64,000 bases of DNA. Source: Coprinopsis marcescibilis. Taxonomy: Eukaryota > Basidiomycota > Agaricomycetes > Agaricales > Psathyrellaceae. Within the stretch, counting starts at the first letter, position 1; each line of letters starts with the position of its first letter. The position numbers and the translations under genes are program-made. Under the pieces are notes generated by a model. That model was not told the origin of the DNA. It saw nothing but the letters and a program-made list of their open reading frames with translations, and did no database searches. Positions 35,006 through 45,513 of this stretch are shown here, piece by piece. The stretch spans positions 124,001-188,000 of the forward strand of contig ML210189.1 in the NCBI GenBank assembly GCA_004369085.1. Reading direction: 5' to 3'.

Positions 35006-35768
35006 TCACTGTCTCACATGCACCGCTAAGAAGTCGACATTTCCATTTCCACGATCTAACAAACCGTGCATGGGAAGCGGTTCGTCATCGCAGAGAAGCT
35101 GTCCTTCAGCATATACAACGTAGTCGCCTAACCAAACATCGAGCGACGACTTGAATGAGCTACTTCCAGTAATCAATCGTTGAATTCATCTCGATGGGCG
35201 CTTACTACCTTGAGTAGCACTTTTTCAGGGACCCATGGTCACGACACGTAATGAATACTTCCAGAGCAGAGTGGATTTAACACAGCTTGGACATGTGTGT
35301 ACCATCAGAATATGGCATTGTGTAATCTCTGTTATCATTCCACCAGACGTGGATTGAATACTCATAAGCGGTACTCTGTTGACTGTGGTGAGACTTGGCG
35401 CTACCGATAAAGTACGCCAAGACCCAGCCTGGGTGCGCGCTCCTGTATAAATAAGTGTAAGTAATGTTAGCGGCTGGGTTCATCAATCACCTTCCCGATG
35501 TATGAGTTATCCGGCCAATTATGGACACATTTCGATTTTTGAGGTATTGAGAGGCGGTGCCAACGAGATCTAAAATCGAAACGCGGCATCTCGGCAAATC
35601 TCCGAGATTGAACGAACTTGGGGAATTTGGGCGCCTCTGCAAGGAGTTGTTACGGGCACCGAACTGAAGGCTTTCTAGCCTATGGGCAGGGAACGTTTTC
35701 AAGAATATCTGCCTTAAGCCTTTGTTTTTGTGCAATGACCTCCAGTTCTGGTAGGGACCTAGCACCAT
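35006..35768 (-). pseudogene. Probable decayed gene of unknown function
   Basis: Three stretches read as protein. The first (35768 to about 35487) ends ITHTSG and splices through a normal GTGATT...TTTATACAG intron. The second begins RSAHPGWVLAYFIGSAKSHH and contains YSIHVWWNDNRDYTMPYSDG before an in-frame TAA. The same frame continues past the stop to KKCYSRY, then a possible GTAAGC intron leads to SLDVWLGDYVVYAEGQLLCD with PMHGLLDRGNGNVDF and a final stop. Residue composition is protein-like, but no family is recognised. The premature TAA suggests a pseudogene; a missed intron over the stop is the alternative. Confidence 0.35.
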
Positions 35769-36614
35769 GGGCCGACTTAACGGTCCCAACCTCTTGTTGC
35801 CGCCTTCTAGAATACTGTCTGAGCTGATCGTTCTCTTAGTGTTATGGACCCCATCTATGTATGCACCTCTGGCAATGCCTCTACACTCAGGCTCGGTGCA
35901 TGAGATTGACTATCATATGTAGGCCAACTTCAGTTCGTGGGTAGGTAACGCCCTGAGACTCCGAGAAAACTGGTTTGTAAAACTAGGGCTCTTCTACAAG
36001 AAGTCGAAGACCCAGCGCAACGTGATGTATTGTGGCATTTTTGCTAGGAAGACTCAGGGTTGACAGTGTCTATTTTGCATTGAGTTATATCGGTACTCCG
36101 CGAGTTTTTTACCATTCCCTCCATTGCCTGGAGAGGCTCTATTAGCTATTGTGCGTTCAGAGAGCGAGGATGTGGTTCTACCGAGAATCAGTATGACACT
36201 GTGACAACCTGTTCCGAGCTATGTATTACAACTTAACGGAATGACAACAACGTCTCATCTTCGACGGATGTCGTCGATGGGCACCTACCAGCAAGAGTTG
36301 CGTACAATTCCTTCTGGTTCTCCTTCGAAGAGTCCCCGAAGCGGCAGCTAGCTGCGGACAATCTATTTACCCAGAATAATGCGGTCCATGACCACAATGC
36401 TACCAATGCAGGAGGTACATTGGCTGTTAAAGGATATAAAGCATTTATTAGCGCCGTTGTTTGTTTTGGCCAATTTATTGGAGTTTCGGACGGTTGCAAT
36501 CTAAAAGCGACAGTATCCATCGGATTCATGCTGTATAACGTTTATGAACGACCTGTAGAATGTAACGACTGCCTTAAGATGAATCGTATGTCAAAGTTTG
36601 GAGGATCTCGTGTA

Positions 36615-36642
36615 TACAGTCGAACCTGTGATAAGCCATACC
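36615..36642 (+). repeat. Left terminal inverted repeat of the MITE-like element
   Basis: This arm pairs with 36767-36794 in inverted orientation with 25 of 28 matches. Confidence 0.75.
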
Positions 36643-36766
36643 CCTCCGTGGACGGGAAAAGTATGGGTTATTGGCGACTATGGGTTATCACAGGTCGGTT
36701 TGGCAGTGAAATCTGGGTTTGGTAGCTCCCAAAGGTATGGGTTATTGGAGGTTATGGCTTATCTCA

Positions 36767-36794
36767 GGTATGGGTTATGACAGGTTTGACTGTA
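36767..36794 (-). repeat. Right terminal inverted repeat of the MITE-like element
   Basis: This is the inverted copy of 36615-36642, 25 of 28 matches. It is preceded by further partial TATGGGTTAT copies at 36665, 36682 and 36736. Confidence 0.75.
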
Positions 36795-37867
36795 ATATCT
36801 GACGAGACCTTTCATCTTTGATAGCTGACACAAAGTCCATGATGGACAGAAGATTCAAAAAGATCTCGAAGTGTGGTTTATTATAGACTGCAATTCTCCG
36901 AGAACGATGATCTCCGTGATATGAGTCTCCGAGCTATTGAAATGTTGACCAATTTGGCTGCAAAGACGGAGATCGACAGCTCCGATGAGACGTGTGATCA
37001 GGTAATCATATTTCAAGGAACCAGAGAGCATCGTTAGAGCTTAGGGCTCCGACAGATTGTGCCTTATAACCAACAAGTCCAAAAACAGAGGTAGAACAAA
37101 AGAAGACGGGAAAGTAATCCACTGCACGGAGACCATTAAGTTAAATAATATTACGATACCCAAAACGTGACGGTAGCATAAGGGGTGTAGTCCGATGTTT
37201 CTTTGAAAAGGTTTTGACGGAAAGAAGGGCTCGGGAAGAGCCTGAGGCTTAAGATCCGGCATGCATGGAAGGGTGTGGTATCTACAGAAAATCATAGTGT
37301 TCAAGGTTTGAGAGAAACCCGTTTGACGCGCGAGGTTTTCCTAGCAATCAATGCTGGTTGTCGTCGGTTTTGACAATCTACAGATGGTTCGCACATCGAA
37401 TCATCGGGGTGTAATTAGAGAGGAGAGACGCAGGCATCTCCAGCCGGGGAGAGGACATAACCGCGGCGACAAGATGCTGAAAATGAAACATGCTGAATAT
37501 AGCTGTCAGCTTAAGGTTGTAGAAAAACTTACAGATTTCGCAACGGCCGACGTTGCACCGAACTTGGCTGACGTTGGGAATTGCACTACAGTCGCGGCCG
37601 CTTTCTGGGCTGCGGGAGCCGTTAACAGAATACGCGGTGCAAGCGCCGCATGATCTGGTTCGCACGTCGATCAACGAAAGTCGGGAGTAAGGGGCAAGTA
37701 AAGGAGGGCTTACTCGAGGTCAGATTGGACGTTGAGGCAGTCATAATCGATAACTCTGAAGCCATTGTAGACAGGGCAAGCTGTCTCCCCAGCCTTGCAA
37801 TTGGACCGGGGCAAGTGGCGCTTAGGAATACCGCTGGGCAAGGGTTGAGAGCCGGCTAAGAAGCATT

Positions 37868-38699
37868 TTAGTCATCGCAAGCGGGCAGCGCGACATAAGA
37901 CGTACGGCATTTGCCATCTGAGCCTTGGTTAGCGGTCTTCGCTGGTGCATAGCTGCCAGGCTTGGCGCTGCACTTATTCATCGCGTTCGTTCCAGGGTCG
38001 GAGTAAGGGGTTTGGTTGGGGCACCTGCACATTTTCGTCATGTTGAAACCTATGTAATTCGACAAAGGGAAAAGCTTACAGTTGACAATTCGTGTTTCCG
38101 CCATGGGCCTAGAAGTGAGTGCGGTATAATACTGAGTACGTCATTTCTTGTCTGCGGGCGCTAAACGACGTACGAGGAACCAGCCAGCAGGGCAAAGGCA
38201 GCAGCCGGTGGCCTTGTGGATATTGTTGAAGGATCCAGCAGGGCAGAGAGGGCAATTTGCTACCCCACCAGTCGAGTAACGCCCAGGAGAGCATTGCTGA
38301 GGACTGTGCATGTTGCTACTGGGACACATAAAACCAGCAGGGCAACTGTCGCATTTAGTGGCCTTTGCGGCTTGACTGTAGGTTCCGGGTTGGCAAGCCG
38401 ACTCTTGCTTTGCACCTGCTGTAGGAACGTAGTAGCCGGGTCTTGCAGGCTCGCAGGAGGAGCGGCCATACTCTGGGCCTCAAGTCAGGAGGGGTGAGTC
38501 TTTGCAGGGTGATGGCCGACGTACCCTTAGAAAATGTGCCTGCAGGACAGTTGACGCACTGGCCTTTAGTCAAGTATGTTCCAGGATTGCATCTGGGATC
38601 GGTTCGTCGGTGCAAAGTGTCTTTCTTGGCCTTGTGAGATAGGACTGGGGCTGTAAGGAGTGTGAGGGTGAGAAGGAGTGACAGTTTTCCGAGCAACAT
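37868..38699 (-). CDS. Secreted cysteine-rich protein with TNFR/ephrin-receptor-like (GCC2/GCC3) repeats
   Basis: Four exons give about 215 residues. The signal peptide is KLSLLLTLTLLTAPVLS. The mature protein is a chain of CxxCPAG repeats: CNPGTYLTKGQCVNCPAGTF, CQPGTYSQAAKATKCDSCPA, CSPGRYSTGGVANCPLCPAG, CCLCPAGWF, then after introns GGNTNCQLCPNQTPYSDPG and CSAKPGSYAP. The C-x-P-G-x-Y plus C-x-x-C-P-A-G spacing is that of ephrin-receptor-like/GCC2-GCC3 repeats. The protein is likely secreted; the function is unknown. The last intron (GTAAGC...GTGCAG, 56 nt) was chosen because it keeps the cysteine frame. An upstream ATG at 38765 is in frame, but the signal peptide fits the start at 38699. 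Confidence 0.82.
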
Positions 38700-40437
38700 G
38701 GTAGCTGTTGTAGAGAGGAGCGGATGCAGGAAAGAGAGAGGAACGGCTGGACGAGCTGGAAGCAAAGACCTGCTGTTGATTTCATTTCGCTTTTCTTTAT
38801 ATCATGGTCACCCATCATGGTTGATCTCCATTCAAAGGCCCAGAGGACCCCAATCGCTGGAAGTTGACAAACTAAATTTTACCGAAAAGGTGCCGCTTCT
38901 TGGAAATGTAGTACGGCAATACAATTACGGATGGTGGGACCTCTTGTCTCGTGTCCATTTTCAGGAGAAAAAGTATTGTCGGTTTAAATTGCAGGTCCAA
39001 GTGCATCGAGTCGCCAATTTGGGTAAGCGCCACCCCTAAAAGGACACTGAAGGTCTATTACCGCGACGCCCGTCCAACTCCAGCATCAATCGCAGGGCAT
39101 GTTTGCCGCAGTGGCGCCAGAAAATCCCGACGAGTCGCTCGCGCATCCGCGTGTCGAATACATATAACCCCCGTAGACTCCGAGTGTTGTGCCTGCGCAA
39201 TGTGCATGTGCTTCTTATCAGAAGCCTGAGGCTGATTTACAACAACATCTTCTGTTGGACGCGGCGGGTTTTCAGAGTTCGCGCGCTGTTGCCGTTTTGG
39301 ACAAGATCTCTTTGATCAGTTTTGATCCTTGTGAGAATCGGGAATCTGGAAAGAACCAAGGGATACCCATCTATGTAGGAGATATGGATCTTTCTTGGAT
39401 TCACAAGAAGCGAGAATTCAGATTCCAAGTACAGCTTCAAGAATGACAATCACCGGTCGACTCGTATCGCCCCTCCCTGCGGTGGGTAAGGGGCCAAACG
39501 CGAAATTTCCAACTTCTGTAACTTCGCACTTGCTATTCAACGTTCAGCCCTCAAGGAGCTCATCGTTCAAGAGCCCATCTAACAATTCGTCAGAATACGG
39601 CAAATGAAGCATTGCTTGAGAGTTGGGAGGATGGTGTATTCGGCTCAGTTTCGCAGAAAATGTTTTGATTCAAACGGCGATCAGGACGATCAGCGTCAGT
39701 CTCGATAGATATCTGGTGTACAGAGACACAGAAGTGATATAGAAGTAGCTTCCGCTTCCGTGTACATCTGTGTGCACCTGCTTCATGTTCTGGTAAGTCC
39801 GTCTCAGGAGTCGCATCCCAGTCTCTGGTGGTACTAGGGAGTAACATTATTGGTTGCCACGAATAAGCCCGGTTGCAATCTTTTGCAAATCAAGTAGCTC
39901 GAAACTTATTTATGACAGGAGTCAGTATTTTGTTCGCCGATTCTGATGTCATTTCTCCCATAGTTACAGAGAGTAAATCTATGTCTTTATAGGGGAGAAG
40001 ATCATACCAAGAGCTTCTTTCATTTATCGTGTGTGTAATCCCGCACTACAGTAGTATGTTGTCTCCGAAATCAACCTTGGTTGCACAGTGCACGAGACGG
40101 CCCTGCTAATCTCCGCCCAAGGCATTTTTTGGCAGAAGACTATGATATATGAGCCCTTCATAAGTGGTGTTTTGGATAAGAAACTATTTAGCATAACAGT
40201 TGCAATGGTCGACTTTTATAGCACTTTACCACTAGCGGGATTCGAACTCGAGATCTTCGGGCGCTGCTAATCTTAGTATGTATTACTAATGCATAGCGTA
40301 ATTACGTGAAATCATGAATGACTCAATCGGCCTGCAAGTTATATTGACCTCTAAGTTCTAAGGCTCCTCGTGAATATCGGCCGTATGTTGTCTCTACTGC
40401 AACTTTTCAGGACAGTATGATAACAAGTCATTAAAGG
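38700..40437. other. Intergenic interval with one doubtful gene
   Basis: This 1.7-kb stretch lies between the cysteine-rich protein gene and CUE3. It includes TATAAAG-like sequence on the minus strand near 38795 (promoter of the cysteine-rich gene) and a doubtful plus-strand gene (39099-39446). A minus-strand tRNA-like T arm at about 40216-40245 lacks the other arms. Confidence 0.4.
39099..39446 (+). CDS. Doubtful small gene of unknown function
   Basis: A short first segment (MFAAVAPENPDESLAHPR, 39099-39152) is followed by a possible intron from GTCGAA to TTATCAG (about 39153-39219). A second segment then begins KPEADLQQHLLLDAAGFQSS, continues through AVAVLDKISLISFDP and NQGIPIYVGDMDLSWIHKKR and stops at 39446. 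Composition and hydrophobic spacing look protein-like, but no family is recognised and further exons to 39607 are possible. The start, donor and even the existence of the gene are uncertain. Confidence 0.25.
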
Positions 40438-42872
40438 ATGGGAGTCCAATCGCTTCCGACGCTGCCAGCATGGCCTTCATCCTCGAACCGCAGGGACTTC
40501 ACCCCTTCACAGAAATCCACCTTCTTATCGACGGTATCGAGCGCTCTCTCCGCTACTCTGATAGCCAACGACGCAGCTCAGAACAAAGGCACCACTACCG
40601 GAAAGCTATCAGGATCGACTCTCCAATTTCTTCGCTCTTATCTGCTGGACCACGCCTTCCAGAATCTTCAGGCGACCATCTGGGGCGAAGAAACCGGGAA
40701 GTCTCCAGTGGAAAGAGCTATCCATGCGAAAGTCCTCAAAATCTCTGAGGCACTTGCTCGACAAGGTGGCTTGGACGATGTTAAAATTTTAACCGACCTC
40801 GCGATCGTTTACGGGAGAACGTCATCATCAAGGCTCCGGCGCATATTTGACCTCGCAGCAAGCCATACTCCAAGCTTAGTTTCCGATGTGGGAGCGAGCC
40901 TTGTGCCATCCTTTACTGCCATCCTTCAATCGACCCAGGGATTGTACAATCAACGCAAGGCCGCAGAATGCATCTACCTTTTCATCGTTGCAGGCTCGGG
41001 AACCAACGAGGGTGGATCACCTGAAGCACCACTACTTCGCCCATTCATCCAAGACTCATCCTTCTTCCAGGCTATCTCAAACTTGTACCTTCCTGGTCTC
41101 GCCACAACGGCTCACTCCTACGGAGGTACACCGGCGTTGCTCTCAACAATTTCGTCGTCTACGAACAATCCCTCTGACCCAGATCCAACGGAATGGACAA
41201 CCATCTGGATCAAGACCAAACTCTGCCTCATCGAGAGCTTCCATATTCTCTTCAAGCAGATGCTCAGTAATCTCACAGCTGCTAAAACTGCCAACCAAAT
41301 CGCCACGCACGCAGACGCGGCGTTTGCTGTCCTTTTCGCACTAATGGACGCTCCGCACAGGAACACCACAGAGAATGATGTTGGAGGTGCATCATCTGAT
41401 ACGCCCCTGACCCCATTCCTCAATCTATCGCTCCTCCAGGATTATCAAAACTCGCATGACTTGACATATACGCTCAACCATGCACTTCAGAAAGCCCAGG
41501 AGCGAGATGCACGATTGGACATTCTAGAGGATGCAATGTCACAGGATAACGGACTGGATACTACAGGAAACAAGAAACCAGGCGCCCTTACGATTATCCT
41601 TCGGGGATCTGGCCTCCCACCAAGAACCATACCTAGCGACGCCAAAGGCAAAGGACCTGTCTCGTCCGTCGTGTTCACTAGCCCTCCAGAACCCCCAGCG
41701 TCGACCTCGACCCGGTATGATGGCGAGGATATTGATGCAAAGACATCCCAAATTTTGGATTTACTCCCAGATACGTCCCCTCAGTACATCGGGAAGCTCC
41801 TTCGGCACTCAGCATATAGCGGCAGCACGGAACAAGTTATCGAGGCTCTACTCGATGGGAGCGCCATTGCGGAGAATATACTGGATGTCGAGAGCAGGCA
41901 GAGGGAGGATGAACCTATCATGAAAGCTGAAAACTACAACGCCCCGGAGAGACGAAATGCCTTCGACAGCGAAGTGGTGGATTACGGCTCGGTTAGGTTT
42001 GGAAAGAAGAAGGATACGTAGGTATCGGTTTAATATCCTTGCGCTCCGATACTGACGACTCCAAATGCAGTGCTGAAGCGCTTCTATCTCGACCAGATCA
42101 GGATTTACGAGAGCGGATGAAAGCAGACATCCTTCAGCGCGTCGAAATCATGGATATGGAATCGGACGAGGAAGAAGACGACGATCCATTTGCCGTCGAC
42201 AGCGAAGGGAAGAAGACCAGACCCAGGATCGTGGCATTCGAGGACGATGATGATGTCGACGTTATTAACGTGCCTGGCGCCGAAGAGGAAGACGAGCTGG
42301 AAGAGGACGGTTGTCACAGCGAATCAAGTGAAGGGACGAAATCCGATGGGATCAACATTGAGTCGATCCTCGAGTTGGCGTACGTCGCAGATCCGGCTGT
42401 GTTTGCGAGGGACAGAAATACGCGGCACAGCAAAGCGCGTATGAACCTCAGCGCGAAGACTGGGTGGCAACATGAACAAATTGAAGGATGGGCAATCATG
42501 TTGGAGAGGAACGTAAGTAAAAGTCAAACCTCATGGCCTGGCTGTGAATTAGTACTGAATCCTGAGCAGCCCAAGAAAAAGGAAAGAATCCTGATGAAAC
42601 ACGAATTCAGAGGAAACCAGGCATCGATAGGGGAATCGCAAACACCATCCACCTCCCAACACAACAGTGGACATGGAAGAGGAGGACACCATCGTGGTCG
42701 AGGCCGTGGGGGCGGGAACGGACCACCTCACTATGATGGTGGTGGAGGTGGAGGAGATAGAGGAGGTGGGAGAGGCAGAGCCTCCAAGGACAGACATAAA
42801 GCAACGCGGGGCAATCACGATCGAAAACGTGGTCATGATAAAAAGATGGCCAGGGCAGGAGGTCCGTCGTAA
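40438..42872 (+). CDS. CUE3: CUE-domain protein CUE3/ASCC2, ribosome-quality-control trigger complex subunit
   Basis: Three exons give about 770 residues. Introns are at 42019-42070 (GTAGGT donor) and after LERN near 42514. The first 430 residues form a helical domain (LDHAFQNLQATIWGEETGKS, RLRRIFDLAASHTPSLVSDV). A CUE domain follows near residues 430-475 (SQILDLLPDTSPQYIGKLLR, then QVIEALLDG). The next part is acidic (DMESDEEEDDDPFAVDSEGK) and the C-terminus is glycine/arginine-rich (GHGRGGHHRGRGRGGG). This order matches ASCC2/Cue3, which binds K63-linked ubiquitin on collided ribosomes and helps the helicase Slh1 split them. The RGG tail could be a target of the PRMT1 encoded nearby, which is inference only. 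Confidence 0.9.
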
Positions 42873-42975
42873 TCCGCGGAAACGTTTTCTTTATAGCTCC
42901 GGAAGCGAGTGTGATCTAGCTACTCGTAACTAGAATTGCCAAAATCTTTTTTATCGCCGAGAGACCATTTGAATG

Positions 42976-44145
42976 TTAGACATTGCAGACGTTCCCAGTT
43001 GGTTGAGAAATGAAATCCCTGAAGATCTCAATGGATCGGATTTGCGTGATAGAATCAGCAGTTGGGGGCCCGGCAGACCAGCAAGGATCACCGTTGCTCC
43101 AAACATTCCACATCCAAGGACCTGCAATCTCAGGGACCTGTGAAATGTAAGCTGATGCTACCCAGGAGGAGTCAGGATTGAAGGCGCTTGCTTACATTCT
43201 CCGAAATGCTCGTTTGGAAGGCTCCATCCAGATAAAACCTTGAAGCGTCAGCAGACCACTATGCCACACCTGCGTTAAATACAATTCATCTGAGCCAAAG
43301 AATACAACGCACGTCGATTCGGTATTCTAGCGAGTCATTGAGTGAGTCTATTCATGAGAAATGGCTGAAAAGCCTGAACTCACCATGAAAATCGGTTCTG
43401 GGATCGAACGGGAACGGGATGATAACGCTGGTCTTGTTCACAGCATCGGACAAAGCCTCGAAGGGACATTAGTGCAGCGAAGAGGAGGGATGAATCCAGC
43501 CCAAATGCTTACTTGATGGGTTGCCCATATACCTTGGGGCACGCATCTGCTGGATACATCAATGGTGCTGGTCAACGTCTCATAATCGACCTCATTGTAT
43601 TTATTCGCTGAAAGTAATGACTTTAAGCAGCCGCCACAATGAATTAGGACAAGGCATACCATAGAGGAAGTTTCCCTCGCAGACGCCAGGAGTAGTGCTG
43701 GACTTCATGACGGTTCTGACGGAGCCATATAGGAATACTGCATCGGTAGCGATCTCTGCGGCCTGAACATCGCCGCTGCCAGAGTAAGCTTGGACTTTGA
43801 GATTGAGCGCTGCGTTGGTAAGCTCGACGTTGATTGGCCTGAACATGTGCTGAAGGAAATCATCGTGAATTTTGACTGGCCAATCGCTGGCTGTCAGTCC
43901 AGCAGCACTGTGAAAAAGATTAAACGATTAGTCGAAAGCAATGCCACGAAAGAAACTGACCGTAGGGCTACTTGAGTGTTGTCTCCAGCTTTGGCTGTAG
44001 AGAAATCGATGAATTGGCGGGTCCTGAACGCGCCAGTCATGTTCGATACGACATAGCTGTCGCAACGCATTTGTCGAACGAAGTGGTCGCTGGCCAGCGC
44101 CAGAAACGGAAGCGAGAGTAAAGTGGATACTGCTAGTGATTTCAT
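42976..44145 (-). CDS. Secreted concanavalin-A-like lectin/glucanase (GH16-like)
   Basis: Seven or so exons encode about 290 residues. The signal peptide is KSLAVSTLLSLPFLALA. Later segments are RTRQFIDFSTAKAGDNTQVA, NVELTNAALNLKVQAYSGSG, TPGVCEGNFLY, NEVDYETLTSTIDVSSR, VIIPFPFDPRTDFHD, EYRID|WSADASRFYLDG and PGPWMWNVWSNGDPCWSAGP, ending PTGNVCNV. The EVDYE catalytic-like motif, the YRIDW and FYLDG strands and the WNNWSNGDP block are those of fungal ConA-like (GH16-fold) secreted proteins. Glucan binding or cleavage at the wall is inferred. Whether the EVDYE acidic residues are catalytic cannot be proved. A canonical TATA box lies upstream. Confidence 0.82.
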
Positions 44146-45513
44146 GGCGCAACCGTTTAGGAGAATGGGTGATTTTGAGCATTGGTTGCTCTGGGTGCCT
44201 TTTATAACCCATAAAACAGTTTCGTTTTTCGTAATGAACCCCAAGTGTATGTTTGAAACGAGATGTGGAGATCACGGTTGTCCTGCCATGAATTGGGACC
44301 ACACTGGTCCCTAGTAACTGTACAGTCATCGCGGGCTTGACGCTACACGTCGCCTCAGTCTGGAACGGGTGTGACGATACGCTCCAGTCCATTCTGTGGC
44401 ACATGTACCCTGTATGAATGGAATCCCCGCCAGACCCGACCACATTCCTCCGCCAATTGAAGGTGAATACATCTCTGTACCATGCATGAGCTCTGGCTTC
44501 TTCTTCGGAGGGTCGCAAACCGGGAAACTCACTCACATCGAGTAAGATTCTACGGGAGCTGCTGTTAGAACTAAAAACGCTGTGCTACTGGTACATTGAG
44601 ACGATACCACTTGGCAGTGATTCTAAGGCCTTTCGAGTCCGAGTCCATACTAGTATTCAACGTTGCGTGAAATCTTTGGTGATGATGCCGAACAGTGCCG
44701 AATGACGTGTCTCACGCTCAGGCCAGCCATCTGTTTCAGGAGACACACAACTTAAACTAGGACAGAGTCAACACTCCTGGGCCAAACGCTGGGGGCCGCT
44801 CGAAGCCTCAACTCCCCTGGACTTACACGATTATCAGCCCGAGTACATCATGTCGGAGCAATCGGGCTGCCGCCCCGTTCCAGCCAATCCAACTTCTTTA
44901 CTCCGTTTTCGTAGCCTTGTGTTTTGCCGCAGCTCCAATGCCTTGACGTGATCTATTTTTAACTGATAAACATAGTTGGAATGCGATGTACTTACAAGAA
45001 TTTACCGCTGCAGTCAGCTTTTGGTATGCCAATCCCACTCTATCGCCTTAAAATATAGCTCACTATGGAGACTTCAGGCAAGATTCGAGTTGGTAAATCC
45101 TGGAGCTGCTTGCGCGGTAGGAAGATTTGGGGTTATTATCCCAACATTCACCCTGTCTGCTCAAGCGCCCTTCGTCGTGCCAAGCAGAATGACGGGAGAG
45201 ATAACGGGCCTTGAGGCTCTGAAACTGGCCTCGCGACAGCGCGAGGCGCCATTGGGTATAGACCGATCGATTGTTGTTCCCAGAATGGCATCCGAAATCA
45301 AGTTCTATTCATTTACCGTTTCCCTGTGCTCCGCAATTGTCCACTTTGGTGATGATCACTCTAATTGACACCAGGTTGCACGTTTCCGTCAGTCAAACCA
45401 CAGGCCGGCTTTCACAAGAACCAATTTATCACCGTTTTAGGTGATAGTTAAAAGGTAGAGGTGGCATCCGCCATGTCAAATTGTTCCCTTTCGCGCTCTC
45501 TGCAGGACAAGAG
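44146..45513. other. Divergent intergenic region, no gene seen
   Basis: This 1.37-kb stretch separates the ConA-like gene (-) and the surface protein gene (+). Two long random-looking frames (minus 43928-44536, plus 44976-45368) lack motifs and splice partners. Confidence 0.45.
44199..44206 (-). promoter_or_regulatory. TATA box of the ConA-like gene
   Basis: The minus strand reads TATAAAAG inside GGGTTATAAAAGGC, about 55 bp upstream of the ATG at 44145. The motif and position suit a regulated, highly expressed secreted protein gene. Confidence 0.6.

Larger units (their letters stand above)
36615..36794. mobile_element. MITE-like element with 28-bp terminal inverted repeats
   Basis: The 180-bp element starts TACAGTCGAACCTGTGATAA and ends with its reverse complement GGTATGGGTTATGACAGGTTTGACTGTA. 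The two 28-bp arms (36615-36642 and 36767-36794) differ at only three positions. The interior has several copies of TATGGGTTAT. There is no coding capacity. TA-rich flanks occur, but an exact target duplication is not clear. It is best explained as a non-autonomous DNA transposon, possibly mobilised by a Tc1/mariner- or pogo-like transposase not present here. Confidence 0.75.
34683..37867. other. Gene-poor interval
   Basis: This 3.2-kb region has no intact gene. It contains a decayed minus-strand gene (35006-35768), a MITE-like element (36615-36794) and otherwise short frames without content. Codon structure is absent over 35800-36600 and 36800-37800. Confidence 0.5.

Noticed and set aside
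40216..40290. Minus-strand tRNA-like T arm (GAGTTCGAATCCCG)
   Set aside because: Anticodon and D arms cannot be folded, and no acceptor stem pairs.
43928..44536. 202-codon minus-strand frame
   Set aside because: It overlaps the signal-peptide exon of the ConA-like gene in another frame and crosses its TATA box.
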